From Coptis chinensis (lineage: Eukaryota > Streptophyta > Magnoliopsida > Ranunculales > Ranunculaceae), in assembly GCA_015680905.1 (NCBI GenBank), contig CM027385.1:81427501-81491500 (forward strand): DNA of 64,000 nucleotides, given 5' to 3'. Under the pieces are notes generated by a model. The model made no database searches. It was not told the DNA's origin and saw nothing but the letters and a program-made list of their open reading frames with translations. Positions 1 to 13,113 of this stretch are shown in pieces. Numbering within the stretch: the first letter of the stretch is position 1; each line of letters opens with the position of its first letter. A program made the position numbers and the translations under genes.

Positions 1-712
1 TCAAGGTAAGAAACAGTCAATTGTTGAAGTTGGCAATGTTATTTTAAACCTAGAGAAAATCTCGTTGCAAGGGCAACTGAAGGAGATTAAAGATTCAACA
101 GGCGCGAAAATTCTAATGCAAAGATTAGGTATACAAACTTAGTTTGCGTCAAAGGTCCCTGTCACTTGTACATGGGCTTCACCTGAGGCCGATGAAGTCA
201 CGTTGAATCCTGATGGCTTAGTAAGTAACAATGGCTCGAGCTATGGAGGTTTGGTTAGAAATTCAGAAGGAGTGCACTTCATGTACAAGGGATGCAATCC
301 TTCTAGTTTAGTTCTTGTCCAGGAGCTTAGAGCAATTCATCAAGGATTGAAATGATTCAAGATAATGGGTTTTAGGAAGTGAAGGTTGCATCTGGCTCAC
401 TAAGAGCAGTATGCATACTTTTAGGTTCGGAGAGTGCTCCTTGGTACTGTCAGCGTTTAGTAGCCTCCATCAAGCTGCTAAACCCGTGGTTTGATAAGAT
501 TGTATACATCCACTGTTTTCGTGAAAGTAATAGGGCAGCAGACTTTATTGCTAAGAGTGCTAATTGTAATGCACCCTTTGATATGATATACCTGACACCT
601 TTAGAGGAAAGTCTAGAACAAATTGTAAGAGAGGATGCCGCAGGTCATGTGTACTTAAGAGTTTCTTAATACAGGTTGGGGTCTGCCTAACCCCTAAATG
701 CTTCAAAAAAAA
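1..712 (+). mobile_element. LINE (L1-type) 3' end, RNase H-like domain remnant
   Basis: The plus strand reads as the RNase H-like domain (RVT_3 type) that closes many plant L1 LINEs. Around 190-260 it reads LNPDGLVSNNGSSYGGLVRN, the first catalytic Asp with its Gly-rich follow-up. ELRAIHQGLK (second acidic residue, about 328-357) follows, and after 379 comes a stretch with HCFRESNRAADFIAKSA, the NxxAD signature of the domain's last helix. The frame is interrupted by stops (for example after the HQGLK stretch and before 379), so it is dead. A stop at about 667 is followed by a short tail and an A-rich run at 703-712, as expected for a LINE 3' end. The upstream part (endonuclease, reverse transcriptase) would lie outside the window. 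A host RNase H-like pseudogene is the alternative. Confidence 0.65.
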
Positions 713-1040
713 ATAAATCCTTTGATAGTAAATTCGAGGATGTATAGAGGTGTTACCTGGAGCGTCCTTGCTATGTGTATAAATAACATCTTCAACAGCC
801 TTGAAGCACGTCTACGCTACTTGAACAATTATACGAATACTGGTCCGGGTACACGGTGTGGATTGTGAAGTCCTATAAAAAGATTAACCTTATTAGTTTT
901 AAAATTTTTAAGAATTAGGAAAAGGCTTTTTACTGTGGGCTTCATGTTGGACCTTGATTGTTAGGCCTATGAAACGGGCTATGGTAGTAGGTAGGCTTAC
1001 TAACTATTTTTTTTTTCTTTTATTTTTTTTTTTATCAAAC
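713..1040. other. Unassigned AT-rich spacer
   Basis: No coding potential or clear repeat structure was recognised between the LINE tail and the start of the Athila leader-like sequence. A TATA-like TATAAATAA lies near 779, but nothing coding follows it. Confidence 0.3.
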
Positions 1041-3784
1041 CAACGGCCAGGTCACTTAGGAATTTGAGGGAGGTTGTCTGTGCATGCATGTTCCTTAATT
1101 AGAGAACCCCAAATTCCTTCAGTTTGCTAGACACCGTTTAGAATGAAGAAAAATAACTTTTAAAATTTTTGGAGTTGATAGCATACGAGTACTGTACTGT
1201 ACTCATGAGATAATATTGGAAATAATATTAAAAAATTAATTTAAGCTAATTAACCTAGGGCGCATGCGCGCTTAGAATTATGGCAAATTGGGAGCGATGC
1301 GCGCCTAAGAAGTAGATTAATGCGGGTCGCACCTAGTGAAGGCAATTTGAGGGCGCACGCGCGCTCGTGAGTTAAAATAGGGTTTCAAATTTTTAGGGTC
1401 AGGTCACGGGAGGGCAGGGAGTTGGTTGAACAACTCGTATGCTCTCGAACAGTAGCAAAAAAAATTGAAGAAATTACGAACAGTGTTTTAGTGTGTGTTT
1501 TGTGAATAGTGAAAATAGTGTTTTGTAATATAAGCGCGCATAATGTAAACGAACTAGATGGCAAGCAGCGCCATTGATAAAATATAATTAAAATGTACTA
1601 GCCTGGTGAACAGTAAATATGGAGATGGAGAAATAGTAATTTATCAAGATATGAAAGTCTCTAAATCATGTGAAATAGGGAGGAGTAGTCGTTTCGCAAA
1701 ACTCTAGTTATACAGTACTTGGATGCGAGTTTAGATTAGAAGTATGCTTCACTAATGGGAGTCAAAACAGTAGATATGAGGTTAAAATAATGAATTTAAA
1801 TTGACAGGAGAAGATATTAAAAGGGGTTTAATCCGCCACGCGATTCGATTAATTATTAGTTAGTATTGAATCGCTTTTATTGATCCTTAGTGAAAACCAA
1901 GTCCTCTCGGATCGAGGTTTCATTAGCATGAGAGTGTAGCTCCACCACAAATCTCTTTAGTGGTGTCTCTATACTCTAGTTCTCCATTATGACCTCCATC
2001 TCTAATTCCTCATAACGAAGAACTTGACATTCTTTTATGCAACACAATAAAACTACTGGTTACTCATCCTCACATGGCTTCATAAACCTCCTCTAATGGA
2101 GGTTTAGCCTAGTGTCATAGGAATCATTACACTAAAGCAATAATAAGGGGACATAATTGAAAATACAATAATTGAAATTAAACTAAAACTTTTGATTGAT
2201 TAGGAATTAATGGTGGCTACAAACTAAATTATTCTAACTCGATCTAAAGAAAGTAAAACTAATTAAAACTAAACTAAACTAATTATTAACTAAGGAGGGG
2301 AAGGGGATGAGAGTTTAGCATTAACCCTCTATATATAGGAGAGGGATAGGGTTACATTTTTGTGCATGGGCCAAAAAGAAGGAGTTTGGGCCTCTAAAGT
2401 GAGCCTAAAGTCTATTAGGTCATGTCTAAAATGGCCAATTCTACTGAAAATTATTTCAGTGCCTTTTTCATCTACTTTTACAGCTCTGATTAGGGTAAAG
2501 TTGAGTCCATTGGAAAGCTTATTCCGAGCCGGTCGTTTTAACATAATGTAAGCCCTATTCCAAGGTCTGAGTCTAAAGATATAGCCTGTTAAAGTTCTGT
2601 TGACTTTTCTATCATTTTTCTACCCAGATTGGCTTTGACTTTCCAGCTTTAAGTGGGCTTGAAAAAGACTTTTCTCCATGATTCTTGGGCTTTAAATGTA
2701 GAACTTCTTCGGTAATCATCTTGACTCAATTTTCATGCAAAAGTGGTGCTTTTAGTCACCTAATCAACTTCAAGTCCGGAAATGCACAAAAACACGTAAA
2801 CAGTACTAACTCTTATTTATTATAAACATAATTGGCCTAAGTATAGTAGTATGAAGGGGTTTAAACTACATAAGGCAAATAAGGCAAATTGGGCACGCGT
2901 TCATGATTTAAAGCTAGGGTTTGAAATTTTTAGGGTTAGGTCACGGGAGGGTAGGGAGTTGGTTGCGCAACTCGTATGCTCTTAGACAGTAGCAAAAAAA
3001 ATTGAAGAAATTGCAAATATTGTTTTCTGTGTTGTGTTTGTGAATAGTAAAAATAGTGTTTTCTAAGCTAAACATGCGTAATTTAAACGAACTAGATGGC
3101 AGCAGCGCCATTGATAAGATAATTATTTTATGAGTGTGTGAACAATAATGAAGAGATGAAGAAATAGTAGATTTAAAGAGAGGGTTTGGGTTACATTTTC
3201 GTGCATTGGTCAAAAAGAAGGACTTTGGGCCTCTAATGTGAGCCCAAAGTCCACTAGGTTAAGGGAGATTTTGGGCCTCTAATGTGAGCCCAAAATCCAT
3301 TAGGTTAAGGGGGACTTTGGGATATATTACATCTACTAGAAATTACTTCAGTACTCTTTTTGTCCATTTTTACAGCTTTGATTGGGACAAGGCTGGATCC
3401 ATTGGAAAGCTGGTTCCAAGCCGGTCGTTTTGAAATAAAGTAGGCCCAATTCTAATGCCTGAGTCCAAAGATACGGTCTATTGAAGTTTTGTTGATTTTT
3501 TATGTTCTTTTTCTACCCAAATTGACTTTGACTTCCTAGCTTTGACTGGAGTTGAAAAAGACTTTTCTTCATGATTCTTGGGTTTTAAACATAAAACTTC
3601 CTCAGCAATCATCTTTACTCGTTTTCCATGCAAAAATGGTGTCTTTAGTCACCTAATCAGCTTTAAGTCCTGAAATGCACAAAAACACATAAACAGTACT
3701 AACTCTCATTTATTATAAACATAATTAGCCTAAGTAGAATATTATTAAGGGGTTTAAACTACACTTTTGGGTGTTTATAACACA
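1040..3784 (-). mobile_element. Athila-type (Ty3/gypsy) LTR and leader fragment, with a partially duplicated LTR unit
   Basis: On the minus strand this reads as LTR, primer-binding site and leader. Its outer end (3784 reading left) begins TGTTATAAACACCCAAAAGT, closely matching the start of the LTR at 45567 (TGATAAGCACCCAAAAGTGT). Two LTR-like units occur in direct order. One spans about 1575-2870, with a TATA motif (CCTATATATAG on the minus strand, about 2333-2343). The other spans 3112-3783 and lacks the central third. Each ends TTATCA(A) next to TGGCGC(T)GC, a primer-binding site resembling the 3' end of tRNA-Asp (minus strand, about 1553-1573 and 3092-3110). The leader block at 1040-1140 matches the leader blocks of the Athila elements at 27.1 and 30.0 kb. 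It is a broken fossil with no coding part and abuts the gag of the plus-strand element at 3785. Confidence 0.6.
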
Positions 3785-3924
3785 TGTTACGATAGTTTTT
3801 CCATCTTACTAAAAGTGCATGATACTTGTTCAGGCACTACAAGTATTAGCGAGAATAAACTTACTCTCGTTAGAGAGCATGTCATCCTAGACAATCGCCA
3901 ATTTCTCGTCCTCCACCTACTAAG

Positions 3925-5080
3925 ATGGCCGATGAAGTAGTGCAAGTTGAAGAGCCTCTCTCCAACTTCTACACATCCTTGCAAGATGGACCTACATCTT
4001 GTATACGACTTACACCGCTCATGAGCGATTTTTGCATTCCACCAAACGTGTTCAATCTTCTACCCATCTTCCACGGGTTTGAACACGAGTTACCGTACAA
4101 ACATCTACGTCGGATACATGAAGAATGTAATAATTTCCACCATCTAGGCATCACCAAGTAAAGCTATGAGTGTTTCCTTTCACTCTAGCGGGTAAGAGTC
4201 ACGCATGGCTTCTTTCTCAGAAGCCTGATTCCTTCGATACATGGGAAAAGGTTGTGTTCTCCTTCATGAAGAAGTATTTTCCACCAAAGAAAATAGAAGA
4301 GATAAGAAGTAAGATACAGTTCTTCAGACAGGGTCCGAGTGAGTCATTTTCTGAAGCATAAGATAGATTCTCTGACCTACTCCATTCATGTCCTCACCAT
4401 AAACTAGAAAAAATCACTCTTGTCCAATATTTCTTCAAAGGTCTTGTCCAAGAACACAAAGTAACCCTCAACATCATGATTAATGGTAATTTTTTGGATA
4501 GAAGTGCTACCGAAGCTTTAACCTTTCTTGAAAACCAAGCTGAAAAGAGTACCTATTGGGGGGATGTAAACAATTCCAAAACAGCCCAACCTAATACATT
4601 TAAGGCTAGTGGCATGGTATTTTTGAGGTGAAGGCCGATCCAGGATTCAAAACTTTAATCGAAACCCTCACAAGAAAGATAGATGCCCTCACAACCAAAC
4701 AAAAAGACCAAACTCATCATCCTGTCATGAACATAAATACCTCACCATGCAATTTCTGTTTAAGCTTAAATCATATAGATGTCACTTGTCCCTTGACCTA
4801 TCATCACTTCAACTAGAAGAAGTATGTGCTTTCAATGTACCAAATGCACCATGGAGACAACTTACAAACTTTGCATGGACTAATAATCCACAAGCCCAAA
4901 CCACCTCCAGGTTTCAATAAACCACTAAATACATTCAGACAAGGACAAGGTACCTATAACAATCAGAATAGAGCATTGGTTCCATCCTATTTTAACCATA
5001 ACTACCAAAACCCACCTATCAACAATCAAAGAGACCTAGTTCCAGTTACACCATCAACTAGTGTCCAAACAGATTAGCCC
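3925..5080 (+). pseudogene. Athila gag region of element A (fossil)
   Basis: Recognised by the retrotransposon-gag core FPFTLAGKSHAWLLSQKPDS followed by DTWEKVVFSFMKKYFP, and by a zinc-knuckle-like CNFCLSLNHIDVTC near 4760. The same landmarks occur in the gag of element B (FPFTLADKASAWLASKVPQS; CPFCLSPDHADSYC). This capsid/nucleocapsid precursor would package element RNA. It is broken in several places and non-functional. Confidence 0.7.
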
Positions 5081-5279
5081 ACTAAGATAATGCTATCTGT
5101 CATGCAACAACAAACCCAAATTCTAGCCTCCATACAACAATCTCTAAACTTGTTAGCCCAAGACAAAACCCAAAGGTGTGTTCCCAGGACAAGCTATTCC
5201 AAACCCTAAACCAACAAACACAGTCTTTGAAGCAACAAGTGACGTGAACGAAGCTGGAGCGCTAATAATTCTTTCCTAG

Positions 5280-6960
5280 TCATCTTATCTATAAGGATTA
5301 AATCCTATTTTCCACGATGTATTCCTTTCCATTCCATTCCATATTTTGCTTTAAAGGGAATACATTAATAAGGTAACCAGACTCTCCATTGGGAGTGTGT
5401 GGTTGTAAGTGTCGGAGCCTTAGTCCACGTATATCTCACATATTCTTTATAAAACACTTTTTACTCATCGTTTGAGTAAGTGTGAACCTGTGGAATTAGT
5501 ATCCAATTTTTCTTTTCTTTATTTTACATTTCTTTTTCAAAACAATTATTTTTTTCCATTCTGTTAATGCTAGATTCTCGATACATCAATAGTTAAGCGA
5601 TTTTCCAAAAATAAAATGGGCAATGGATTCTACACATACCAACCCCTAGAACAACGCAATCTAGGGGTAGTTTGAGATAAGTTTTGCTTATTGGTCATCT
5701 ATATCACCACACTATTCGCACGGGTCAGAACATTCCATGTCTTGCATAGTAAATCCTCCAACTTGCGTAGCTGAAGTTTTGCCTGTCTAGATTGGGTTCA
5801 CCCCAGAACCGACACGAAAGTTGCCTGAGATTGCCTATTATGGTTTATTTTCAAAAATTAGCATTTAGAATCACAACTTTTGAGTATGAATATCTTAAAA
5901 CATATCTCCATAGTTTTCAAAACTAAAGGATACAGAAATGAAAACTATTCGCCCCGGAGTAATCAAAATGATACCGGATTCACGTATAATTCTATCTTAT
6001 TGTCAAAACCTCTATGTAGTTAGACATATCTTTTCTTAAGAAAACCAAAAAAACAAAATGATGCGACTCCAAATGAGAATTAAACAAATAGAGTAACCCA
6101 AAGTGATATTATTCTCTATTTAATTATATCTCTTCCCTCCACCTCTCTATTTGTCTCGAGAATCTGTCGTTAAAAGACTCAAACTTGTACAAATTTTCAA
6201 AAATTCTTCCTTTCTTCTAAAAATCTTTTCCCTTCTAAATCTTTCCCCCTTCTCAATCTCTCTCTTTCTAAAAACTTTAAAAAATGTCTTCAGTTACGAA
6301 CAAAAACCCTCCACCTGGCAAGACTAGATGGATCAGTTTCAATGATCGTGTGTAAGCACTTCCTAGAGAACTGCAGGTGAATATATGAACACATATACCA
6401 AAAGTCATTCCTAGTTTGCATAAGAGTTCATACGCATGTAAGATATAAGCTATGAGAGAAGGCTGGTGCTCGAACTGTCAAACACCAACTTGTCTCGGTC
6501 TTCAACCTCATAGTGAAAATTCAGTTTTCAAGGTTTTCATATGCCAGCCACCTGTGCACCAAGCATAGCTAAAGAGAGTAATCCAACCATCTGGTTAGGA
6601 TTGACTCAAGTTTTCAAAAACTTCATCTTGGGAATCTGACTTAAGATGACCCACCTTTATTTCAGTCAAAATTATTCAAAACCCAAAAAAATTAATTAAA
6701 TTTTTTCCTTCTTTTGTTTGTATATATTTCCCTTCAGTTCTTTTCCGTTCTTTATTTTGTTTGTTTTTCATCTACCGTTGGATGTGAGTGTACCATATAC
6801 CGTTGCGTTGCATTTTCAATGCATCTTTGGTACCTCACGGGTCAGGATCGGACGGGTAACGAAGCACAGATCAGCTATTAAAGTTGGCAAGGCACAGATT
6901 TCATTTTGGCTTGGGCCAAAAACTCAATTAACTTGAAAAAGCACGTGCCATCAAACCTTT
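5280..6960 (+). other. Element A: non-coding region after gag
   Basis: No gene is recognised. The block at 5390-5440 (GTGTGTGGTTGTAAG and following) matches the region just after the integrase of element C (about 35907). The stretch at 5610-5660 (GGGCAATGGATTC) matches both B and C. A single copy of the motif CTGTCGTTAAAAGACTC at about 6166 corresponds to the 34-bp unit that is tandemly repeated in C. Confidence 0.5.
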
Positions 6961-7179
6961 TTATACCTCGCGACCGCCCAACCGGCATCATCGTCCCCAA
7001 CCTTCCCAAACCCTAGCCGCCCCAACCTAACTCGCGCTAGCCCCTCATAAGCTCGCGACCGCCCACCCATCTATACACACCACCACTCCAATTTTTTACA
7101 GCCTACTCCATTTTCAACCTCCATTCCAACTAAAAACCCCAATTTCATCAATCCCTACTCTAAATTGCTCGAGTTCTAA

Positions 7180-8250
7180 AAATCATGCCAGTGCAAAATT
7201 TTCAAAACCTTTTCAATTTTGATCTATTTGAAGTGCACTTCAAGGCTGAGATTAGAAGAAGATGATGGGAACCTTTGGTGTTGTTGGAAGGTGCGAGTTA
7301 TTCTCCCTCTCTCACTCTTTCATTTTATAACCACATGCAATAAGGGAAGGATGACCGCATCATGGTTGTCAGGGATGGCCACGTGCTTGAGCTCACTAAG
7401 GATGTGGTGAGTGAAGCTCTGGGGATTCCTCTGAAGGTCCATATTCAGACAGAATAGTCTCCAGACAACAAGACCATCGAAGTGATGATGGCAGAAACAT
7501 TTCTCGAGGGTAGGAAAAACCCCACGTCACACTGCGCATTTCAGAACTCGCTACGAATGAACCAGTTGGCGGTATCTGAGTGGACAGCCTTCAACTAGAT
7601 AGGCTCAGCCAAGCCTTTTGATATCGGCAAGGCGATGCTCCACATCTTGTGGATTCTTTAGGAGCAGAATAACAACTTATGCATCGCCACTTTCGTTTGG
7701 GAGCAACTCTGCAAACCCAGGAGGTCCACCGCCCCTCTACTAGTGTTCGTCACTTGGATCATGCAGCACTGGGGGTTTGATGCTACAGATGTTTTAGTGG
7801 AGGTAAAAGACGCTTCTATAGGTCCTATCTATGCATACTGCGACTAGAAACTCTGGCATCCACCTGCAGCCAGAGCCACTGAGCAAGCACGCCTTACCGA
7901 GCCTATGGACTACTTCGCTGAAGGTGCCACTCGACAGTTCACTCAGCCCATGGATGGAATTCACTTCCTCCATGAGGGCCAGAGGATTCTGCACCAGCAC
8001 ATCCACCACCTTAGGCAAGGTCAACAAGTTATCAGGACGGCTCAAAGAAACCTTTAGAGAGGAGCAATCTCTTTCCAAATAGGAGCAATGATAGTTTCAG
8101 CACAGTGCCACAAGGACACTAGAAAGCATTAGAGAAGCACTCCCGCGTAGCGAATGACATGCTAGGACCCGACGTTAGCCAAGAGAAGGATCTTCTCGAC
8201 ATCGTGACGAGTCACGTATGGATTCTGACTAGGCAGCTCCCTAGTGTCCG
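7180..8250 (+). pseudogene. Element A accessory/env-like coding zone (fossil)
   Basis: Scattered protein-like stretches such as VVRDGHVLELTKDVVSEALG and IGSAKPFDIGKAMLHILW resemble the putative plant transposon protein domain often found downstream of pol in Athila/Tat elements. A later stretch, MDGIHFLHEGQRILHQHIHH, resembles the coiled-coil ORF of element C at 40313 (MEGIQLLHQGLRELHARQNI). It is clearly broken. Assignment rests on similarity to element C and on position; I recognise no host gene. Confidence 0.45.
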
Positions 8251-10202
8251 TATAGATAGTTTTATAGTTTATGTTTTATTTTCAATTTTTTTTTTAAGCA
8301 CTTATGTTAATTACAACAAGTAATGTAATTTTAATATTGTCAACTTGTTTTATTTGTTTCCTTGTGGAATTTGGTATATGAGTAGAAGGTAATACAAATA
8401 CATCATGCCAAAATTTTCTATTTTTCTTTTTTGCATTTCATATGTTTTCAAAAATACAAAAGACCAAAAATTTCATAGTAAAATAATTATCCCTAGCTAG
8501 TACAACAAACCATGTATTTCTCGCTCTATATCAAACAACCCACGCCCCAACCTTATTTAGGGGTGGCGTATTTTCATCATGAAGAATAGAATACAGGTGT
8601 ATCGCCGTTTTTACTCATGTTTCTATGGTAATCTCTTTTCTTATCTCTTCATACTTTGAGGACAAACCGTATTTATATTTGGGGGCCGGTGGAATAGTAA
8701 CATTTTGCAAAAACTATGCGTTTCTTATATTAGATATAGAAGTATATTTCTTCCTTTCTAAAAATAAATTTCGAAAAAAGCCAAAAATATTTTTCTGTTT
8801 AGTATTAAAGGTCTTGTTTCATTTTTCTATGATGAATAAAAAGTTTAGAAGTCTCATTTTAGCAATAAAGTAAGGATTTGTTCTTCGAACTTAGACTACT
8901 ATACGTACAATAGTTTTTGCATCTTTTCATGAATGACATACATAAGCATTTGATTGTATATAGCACTGAGTTTCTGAGACCAAAGTTAGAACAATTAAGT
9001 TCCATATCCTGTGAGAATCTAGTCAAAAGCCTCATCTGAATGATTATTGAGTGATGACACAAAGGATGTATGGATAGAAAGACTACACATCTACTTCCTT
9101 GATCACCACGCCATATCCTAGGAGAGAATTTAGGCCATTTTTGGATCGATATAGCCAAATAAATGTTAAAACCCCAAAAATATAGTTTTTGTCTAGTTAC
9201 CCCTTTTGAGCCTTCACCAATTCCAAAAAGCCTTTTTATTCTTCACCATAAATCCCTAACTCATTACAACACACAATAAAAAGATTACCCAGCTGATGAG
9301 TTGAGAATTGAATGGATATCAGAAAAAGAGAAGAGAAGACCTTGTATAAAAGCAGATCAGTTAGTTGCTTCGAAAAGAAAAGAAAGACCCATCAAAAACC
9401 AAAACTCCAAAAAAAAAATCAAAGGAGTCAAAAATCGAATCTCCCAAAAGTTTAAAATCAAAAGGAGACGATATCATAAACAAAAGCAAAGTTAGAACTC
9501 CTAAATTTCAAAATCATATGGAGTCACAAAGCCAAAAGGCTAAAGAATGAATCACAATTTGAAAGCATAGAACAAAATGAGGTTTTTCTCTAGTTACAAG
9601 TATCTTGAAGACCCAATTTCTCAACATATCACATTTTTGTTTTTCCCTTCCTTTTTTTTTCTAAACCATCACCCTAGCCCCGTAACTCCTAATAAAAGAC
9701 ATCTAACTCAATTAGGAATATGATGGTGTGATAGTAAGTGGAAAATGTGATCAATCGACCCCGGTTTCCTTTGGACGTCATTTGTGTATGTGAGGAATAT
9801 AAATGTCTGCTATATTTGAAAGAACTAAACTTGAGTGAATCTATCAGGCAGTTTGTGTTTTTAACACATCCCTGTGAGAACCCACCGTACCTTAAGGACA
9901 TTCTCCAAAAATTTTGAAAACAACTCTGCTTTTGCATTTCATTGCTCATGTTTGTGCATTTATCTTTAGATGATTAAATTACTGTACATATGTTATTCTA
10001 AGCTCAAAGGAGCTTGTCCTTATTCCCCACTAATGAGAGGTATAAACTTCTAAGAATAAATAAGGAAAACTCTCACGAGGCTTAAAGCTCGTCCACTAGG
10101 GAATTCCTAGTAGTTTAAGGCCTTGTTGCATATGGTCAATGCAATCGCACTCTACGAAACGAGATTAATATAATAATAATAAATCACTAATTTGTGATCT
10201 TA
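8250..10202 (+). other. Element A: long non-coding 3' zone
   Basis: It aligns with the 3' zone of element C: 8620-9160 with about 42150-42560, 9670-9960 with about 44930-45160, and 10064-10163 with 45379-45478. The last block is the most conserved and includes a palindromic hairpin. An A-rich segment (about 9360-9560) gives short Lys-rich frames that are composition artefacts. No gene is seen. Confidence 0.5.
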
Positions 10203-10569
10203 CACTACTACAAAAAGGGTCCCACGGTTGGTCAAATGGTATATACCACTGTATTTATAATAACAGTGGGTTATAGTCATTTACCACGGTACATTTCGCT
10301 TTTCAAATCTAGGTACAAGCAAATACCACTGTTTACGTGATACAGTGGTATATAATATCGCATATGCCACGGTACTACCAAATATCGCCCATTTTGTTTT
10401 AAGATATTCTTATTCCCCACTATTTCCCGAAAAATGGTGGTTTATGTTTTTCCGAAAATTACACCTACCGTGGATAAAGAGTCTCCAAAATCACTTGCTC
10501 AAGAAAATAATAAAAAGAGAAAAAATGAAAATAGACAAAATGAAAATAGACAAAAAAAGAACAACTAAA

Positions 10570-10730
10570 ACTCCCTCTTTTCAATTGTCACTTAGGGTTT
10601 CTGCTCTCTCCCAGATTTCTCCCAGTCGCATTCATCATTTCGGACAAGGTTGTTCTATCTCTATTGCAATTTTGGTCACTTCCAAAAAATCTCCATTTTC
10701 AATTGATCAGGTAAGAATTTCTGGCTTTTA
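10570..10730 (+). other. Leader-exon-like segment inside the CACTA element
   Basis: A pyrimidine-rich stretch ends at TTGATCAG/GTAAGAATTT, a good splice donor, and resembles a plant 5' UTR exon followed by an intron. It may be the 5' end of the captured HPAT donor gene or of another gene, or part of the element's own former transcription unit. No coding match was recognised. Confidence 0.35.
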
Positions 10731-12195
10731 GTTCGAAATTTTTTATGTGTTTCTTTTTATTGCGATTTCAAAATTTATAAATTAAATTTCTCATTTTAAT
10801 TTAAAGCTCATGGTGCATAATCCCTGATTATCGTCAAATTACCGCTCTTTTGTGAAATCCTCATGTGTCTTCTTGGCAATTAAATTTGAAAAAGTCGTTC
10901 TATTTCTGATCTTTTCTTGTTGGTTTGGAAAATTTTATTGTAGTTCTACCAATCTGAAACTTAGATTGCATCTTCTATAAGTTGTCTTCTTCTTAACTCC
11001 TTAATTTGCTTAACTGGAAATAATGTGTTGTTTGGGTGATGTTATCTCCCTATTTTGGGTTTGTAGTCCGACTATAAAGTGTTTGACTAAATTGTTTATT
11101 AGTAATGTTATGTCTGATTTCATGCAAGAGCTGGAGAGACAAGGGTATTTAGGACTTTGTGTTAGTTATAAGAGAACAATACCCTCTACCGGACCCAATT
11201 AAGTGTATGAAGTATATTTTACTGATTGTTTAATCATATTTGATAGTTGTATACACCTGCTCTTGCCCCCACATGTTTCTAAATTTCTTGAAGAATGATG
11301 ATCACCAACTTGGCAACTTCACTTAAAATTACAAGCTAGGTTATGTCTTGAGAGAAACATAAACTCAGACAAGTACATCCATATACGTATGGTGTTCTGT
11401 GTACATCCATACACTAACTGGTTACTGGCTCTTCATTTCCTTCTCTGCTTAGCCCATATTCCCATAATTTATTGAAAAGTTTCAACGTCATTAATTGATT
11501 GTGATGAGAAATTTATGGAGATTTGGAGATGCCCAATATATACTGATTAGGGTAGGATAGACTTGGACCCCTATCTAGTGTATACTTTACTCTCATTCCT
11601 CTTATTTTATTTTGTACCAATGCACCCTTAGGTCCGTTTTACCAAAGTTAAGATAACCACTCTTATGGAACCTTGGTGCTGGGTGTATCTCCGCCAATCT
11701 ACTATTACGTGTACAATGATAACTGCATGTATTAAGATTCACACGCTGTCACAGACAGTGCTTAATTGTTCACCAACATGTAGATTTTTTTGTGATGTAT
11801 CAATGGACAAAAAGTTGCAAAATCAGGATGAGCATGTGTACACTGTGTGGTTCATTCGCATTGCACAATTCTATAAAGATACTAAGGGAATGTAAAAGTT
11901 GTAACCACTCATCCAGAAGGCGAGGTGCCCGGGCGCGAATAATACTAATTAGATATCACGATCGTAAAATGATTGTCATTATTACTATTGTTACTAATGT
12001 CGTTGCTACTGTTAAAGGTGTTGCTTTTCTTCGTATTACATTGCTGTTATATTGTCATTTTTATTATCTCCCTTAGCATTTCAGGTGATGTTGTATTCTC
12101 TGCTTCATTTGTTGCTTGTCAAAAATGTCATGTCCACATCTCATTAGAACTAAATTTCTTGAATATAGTCCATGCTGAAAAAAAATTTCCCTACA

Positions 12196-13113
12196 TGGAT
12201 GAATGTCTCAATTAGTATGAAAAATGATCCAGAGACTGACAAGACTTTTGGATGGGTGCTGGAAATGTAAGTGAAATTTCTATAAAGGTTCCTTCTATGT
12301 TCAGTGTGAATCAATTGGTGCATATAGCCCCATATGTTGCTGACATGCTATCTATGTTTCTTTTATTTTTTGTATCAACAAGGTATGGATATGCTGTTGC
12401 ATCTGCATTGCACGGCGTGCAACATATTCTGCGAAAGGACTTTATGATACAGGGTTTTTTTTTTTATCTCTTATAAGTTGTGATAGATAAAAAAAATTAT
12501 CTATGTCATGTGCTAAAACGTTTCAAAATTGGTGAAACTGCCCCCATGTGATCTTGAGGTTGGAAAGAATTTTATTATCCATTATACTTATGGATGTGAC
12601 TACTCTTTGAAGGTGGGTCGCATTTTTCCCATTTAATTGTAAACTCCTTTAAGAATTGATGATGGTTTTCTCTTTTCTCATTTGGTTTTATTTATAAGTA
12701 ATGTTAATCCTCCTTTTGTTGACACATTCACATGAATGGGATAGATGCATTATTGGTTCTAAAGTTATCTATTTTATTAATTGATACATTTACAGGGGAA
12801 GCTAACATATGGAAAAATTGGGGAGTGGCGCTTCGACAAGAGATCGTATCTTCGTGGTCCTCCACCAAGAAACTTGTCCTTGCCACCACATGGAGTTCCG
12901 GAGAGTGTGGTATGCCATATGTCTGAAGTTAATTATGCTATTCATACATAACATTATATCTTTACGTTTGTGCTAGCATTTAACATCCGATAGCTATAAG
13001 AAAACTTCATTAGTCCTCAATCCCTTACATTCAAAATCTTTCAACTGCAGGTCATGTTGGTGACAAAGGTGAATGAGGCCATAGCTAATATTCCTGGATG
13101 GGACACATTTTAA
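12196..13113 (+). pseudogene. Captured 3' fragment of a hydroxyproline O-arabinosyltransferase (HPAT) gene, five exons with introns
   Basis: Five exon-like blocks read as the conserved C-terminus of plant HPAT enzymes, the Golgi glycosyltransferases that arabinosylate hydroxyproline in extensins and CLE peptides. Exons: 12196-12266 (WMNVSISMKNDPETDKTFGW...), 12383-12452 (YGYAVASALHGVQHILRKDF...), 12541-12612 (DLEVGKNFIIHYTYGCDY...), 12796-12909 (GKLTYGKIGEWRFDKRSYLR...) and 13051-13113 (...NEAIANIPGWDTF, then TAA). Introns are retained with GT-AG ends, apart from the intron at about 12453-12540, whose donor and acceptor are degraded. The normally invariant PPWD reads PPCD. About 140 C-terminal residues remain. 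The catalytic N-terminal half was not found, so no working enzyme is expected. Genomic rather than retro-capture follows from the retained introns. Confidence 0.85.

Noticed and set aside
9301-9550. Lys-rich frames as small basic proteins
   Set aside because: The underlying DNA is simply A-rich and aligns with the non-coding 3' zone of element C.
10345-10731. 128-codon plus-strand frame as a gene
   Set aside because: It runs through the CACTA subterminal repeats and a leader-like segment, is Lys-rich by composition and matches no family.
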